From Pseudoalteromonas luteoviolacea (GTDB lineage Bacteria > Pseudomonadota > Gammaproteobacteria > Enterobacterales > Alteromonadaceae), in assembly GCF_018100925.1 (NCBI RefSeq), contig NZ_JAGJEH010000008.1, positions 339,811 through 403,810 of the forward strand: a stretch of DNA of 64,000 nucleotides, given 5' to 3'. The position numbers and the translations under genes were made by a program. This document shows positions 63,871-64,000 of this stretch, one piece after another. Every line of letters begins with the position of its first letter. The stretch's first letter is position 1. Under the pieces are notes generated by a model. That model did no database searches and was not told the origin of the DNA. It was given only the letters and a program-made list of their open reading frames with translations.

Positions 63871-64000
63871 ATCGATATTTAGGTGTTGCTAGCAATAATT
63901 TTAGTCTAGTCGTTTCTTCAAACTTTTAAAACAGTCTGAGATAGAAGTTAAAATAAGAAGTGTAGAGACAACTTGGACATAATAGAAAGAGTAGATGATG

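Overview
The window looks like chromosomal backbone of a marine gammaproteobacterium, most probably Pseudoalteromonas or a close relative. This rests on gene order and protein character: ubiF / miaB-ybeZ-ybeY-corC-lnt, lolB-ispE-prs / hemA-prfA-prmC-sirB2-sirB1-kdsA, gcvA-ygdD-rlmM, and trmH-smc-zipA-ligA. The DNA is moderately AT-rich and densely coded. No insertion sequence, prophage, integrase or CRISPR array was seen. The housekeeping blocks are interrupted by several accessory segments.

Layout. 1-2.7 kb: the 5' part of a short-type putA with a divergent Lrp-family regulator. 3.0-5.9 kb: a complete, translationally overlapping hcnABC operon for hydrogen cyanide synthase, with an FNR/ANR-like box upstream. 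6.1-10.2 kb: a very large exported tricorn-type S41 protease and an SDR oxidoreductase. 10.4-13.5 kb: small accessory genes (a membrane protein, a small exported protein, a DUF4437 cupin, and an HTH/GNAT pair with overlapping ORFs). 13.7-20.5 kb: the lnt-corC-ybeY-ybeZ-miaB cluster and divergent ubiF. 20.7-21.9 kb: eleven tRNA genes (5 Leu-UAG, 4 Gln-UUG, 2 Met-CAU) in one minus-strand array, enlarged by tandem duplication and driven by a strong stringent-type promoter. 22.2-27.3 kb: ychF, pth, rplY, prs, ispE, lolB. 27.3-34.6 kb: hemA, prfA, prmC, an HD-GYP response regulator, sirB2, sirB1, kdsA. 34.7-37.8 kb: gcvA, a hydrolase, a DUF423 protein, rlmM.

38.4-51.4 kb is the main accessory island. 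Its centre is a 2347-residue Sec-exported SpvB/FG-GAP/RHS protein with a C-terminal GHSLGG lipase domain. An overlapping ankyrin-repeat lipoprotein follows, with the architecture expected of a periplasmic immunity protein. Three short exported proteins that look paralogous bracket the pair, and a fourth lies at 11 kb. After them come a Tat-exported flavoprotein of the berberine-bridge type, preceded by a long nested RNA stem that pairs its Shine-Dalgarno, a 90-residue orphan RiPP-like precursor with T-G-P motifs, and a secreted glycerophosphodiester phosphodiesterase. 51.5-64 kb: cysZ, two small unknown genes, trmH, smc, zipA, ligA, a DUF2919 protein, msrB, and a TPR response regulator whose receiver domain lacks the phospho-acceptor aspartate.

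In function the backbone covers translation and its quality control (tRNAs, prfA, prmC, pth, rplY, ychF, miaB, ybeY, rlmM), envelope lipid and lipoprotein biogenesis (lnt, lolB, kdsA), precursor synthesis (prs, ispE, hemA, ubiF) and chromosome maintenance/division (smc, zipA, ligA). The accessory parts point to chemical and contact-dependent competition: cyanide, a polymorphic lipase toxin, and possibly a modified peptide. All assignments come from reading the sequence and remembered family features; no database search was run.
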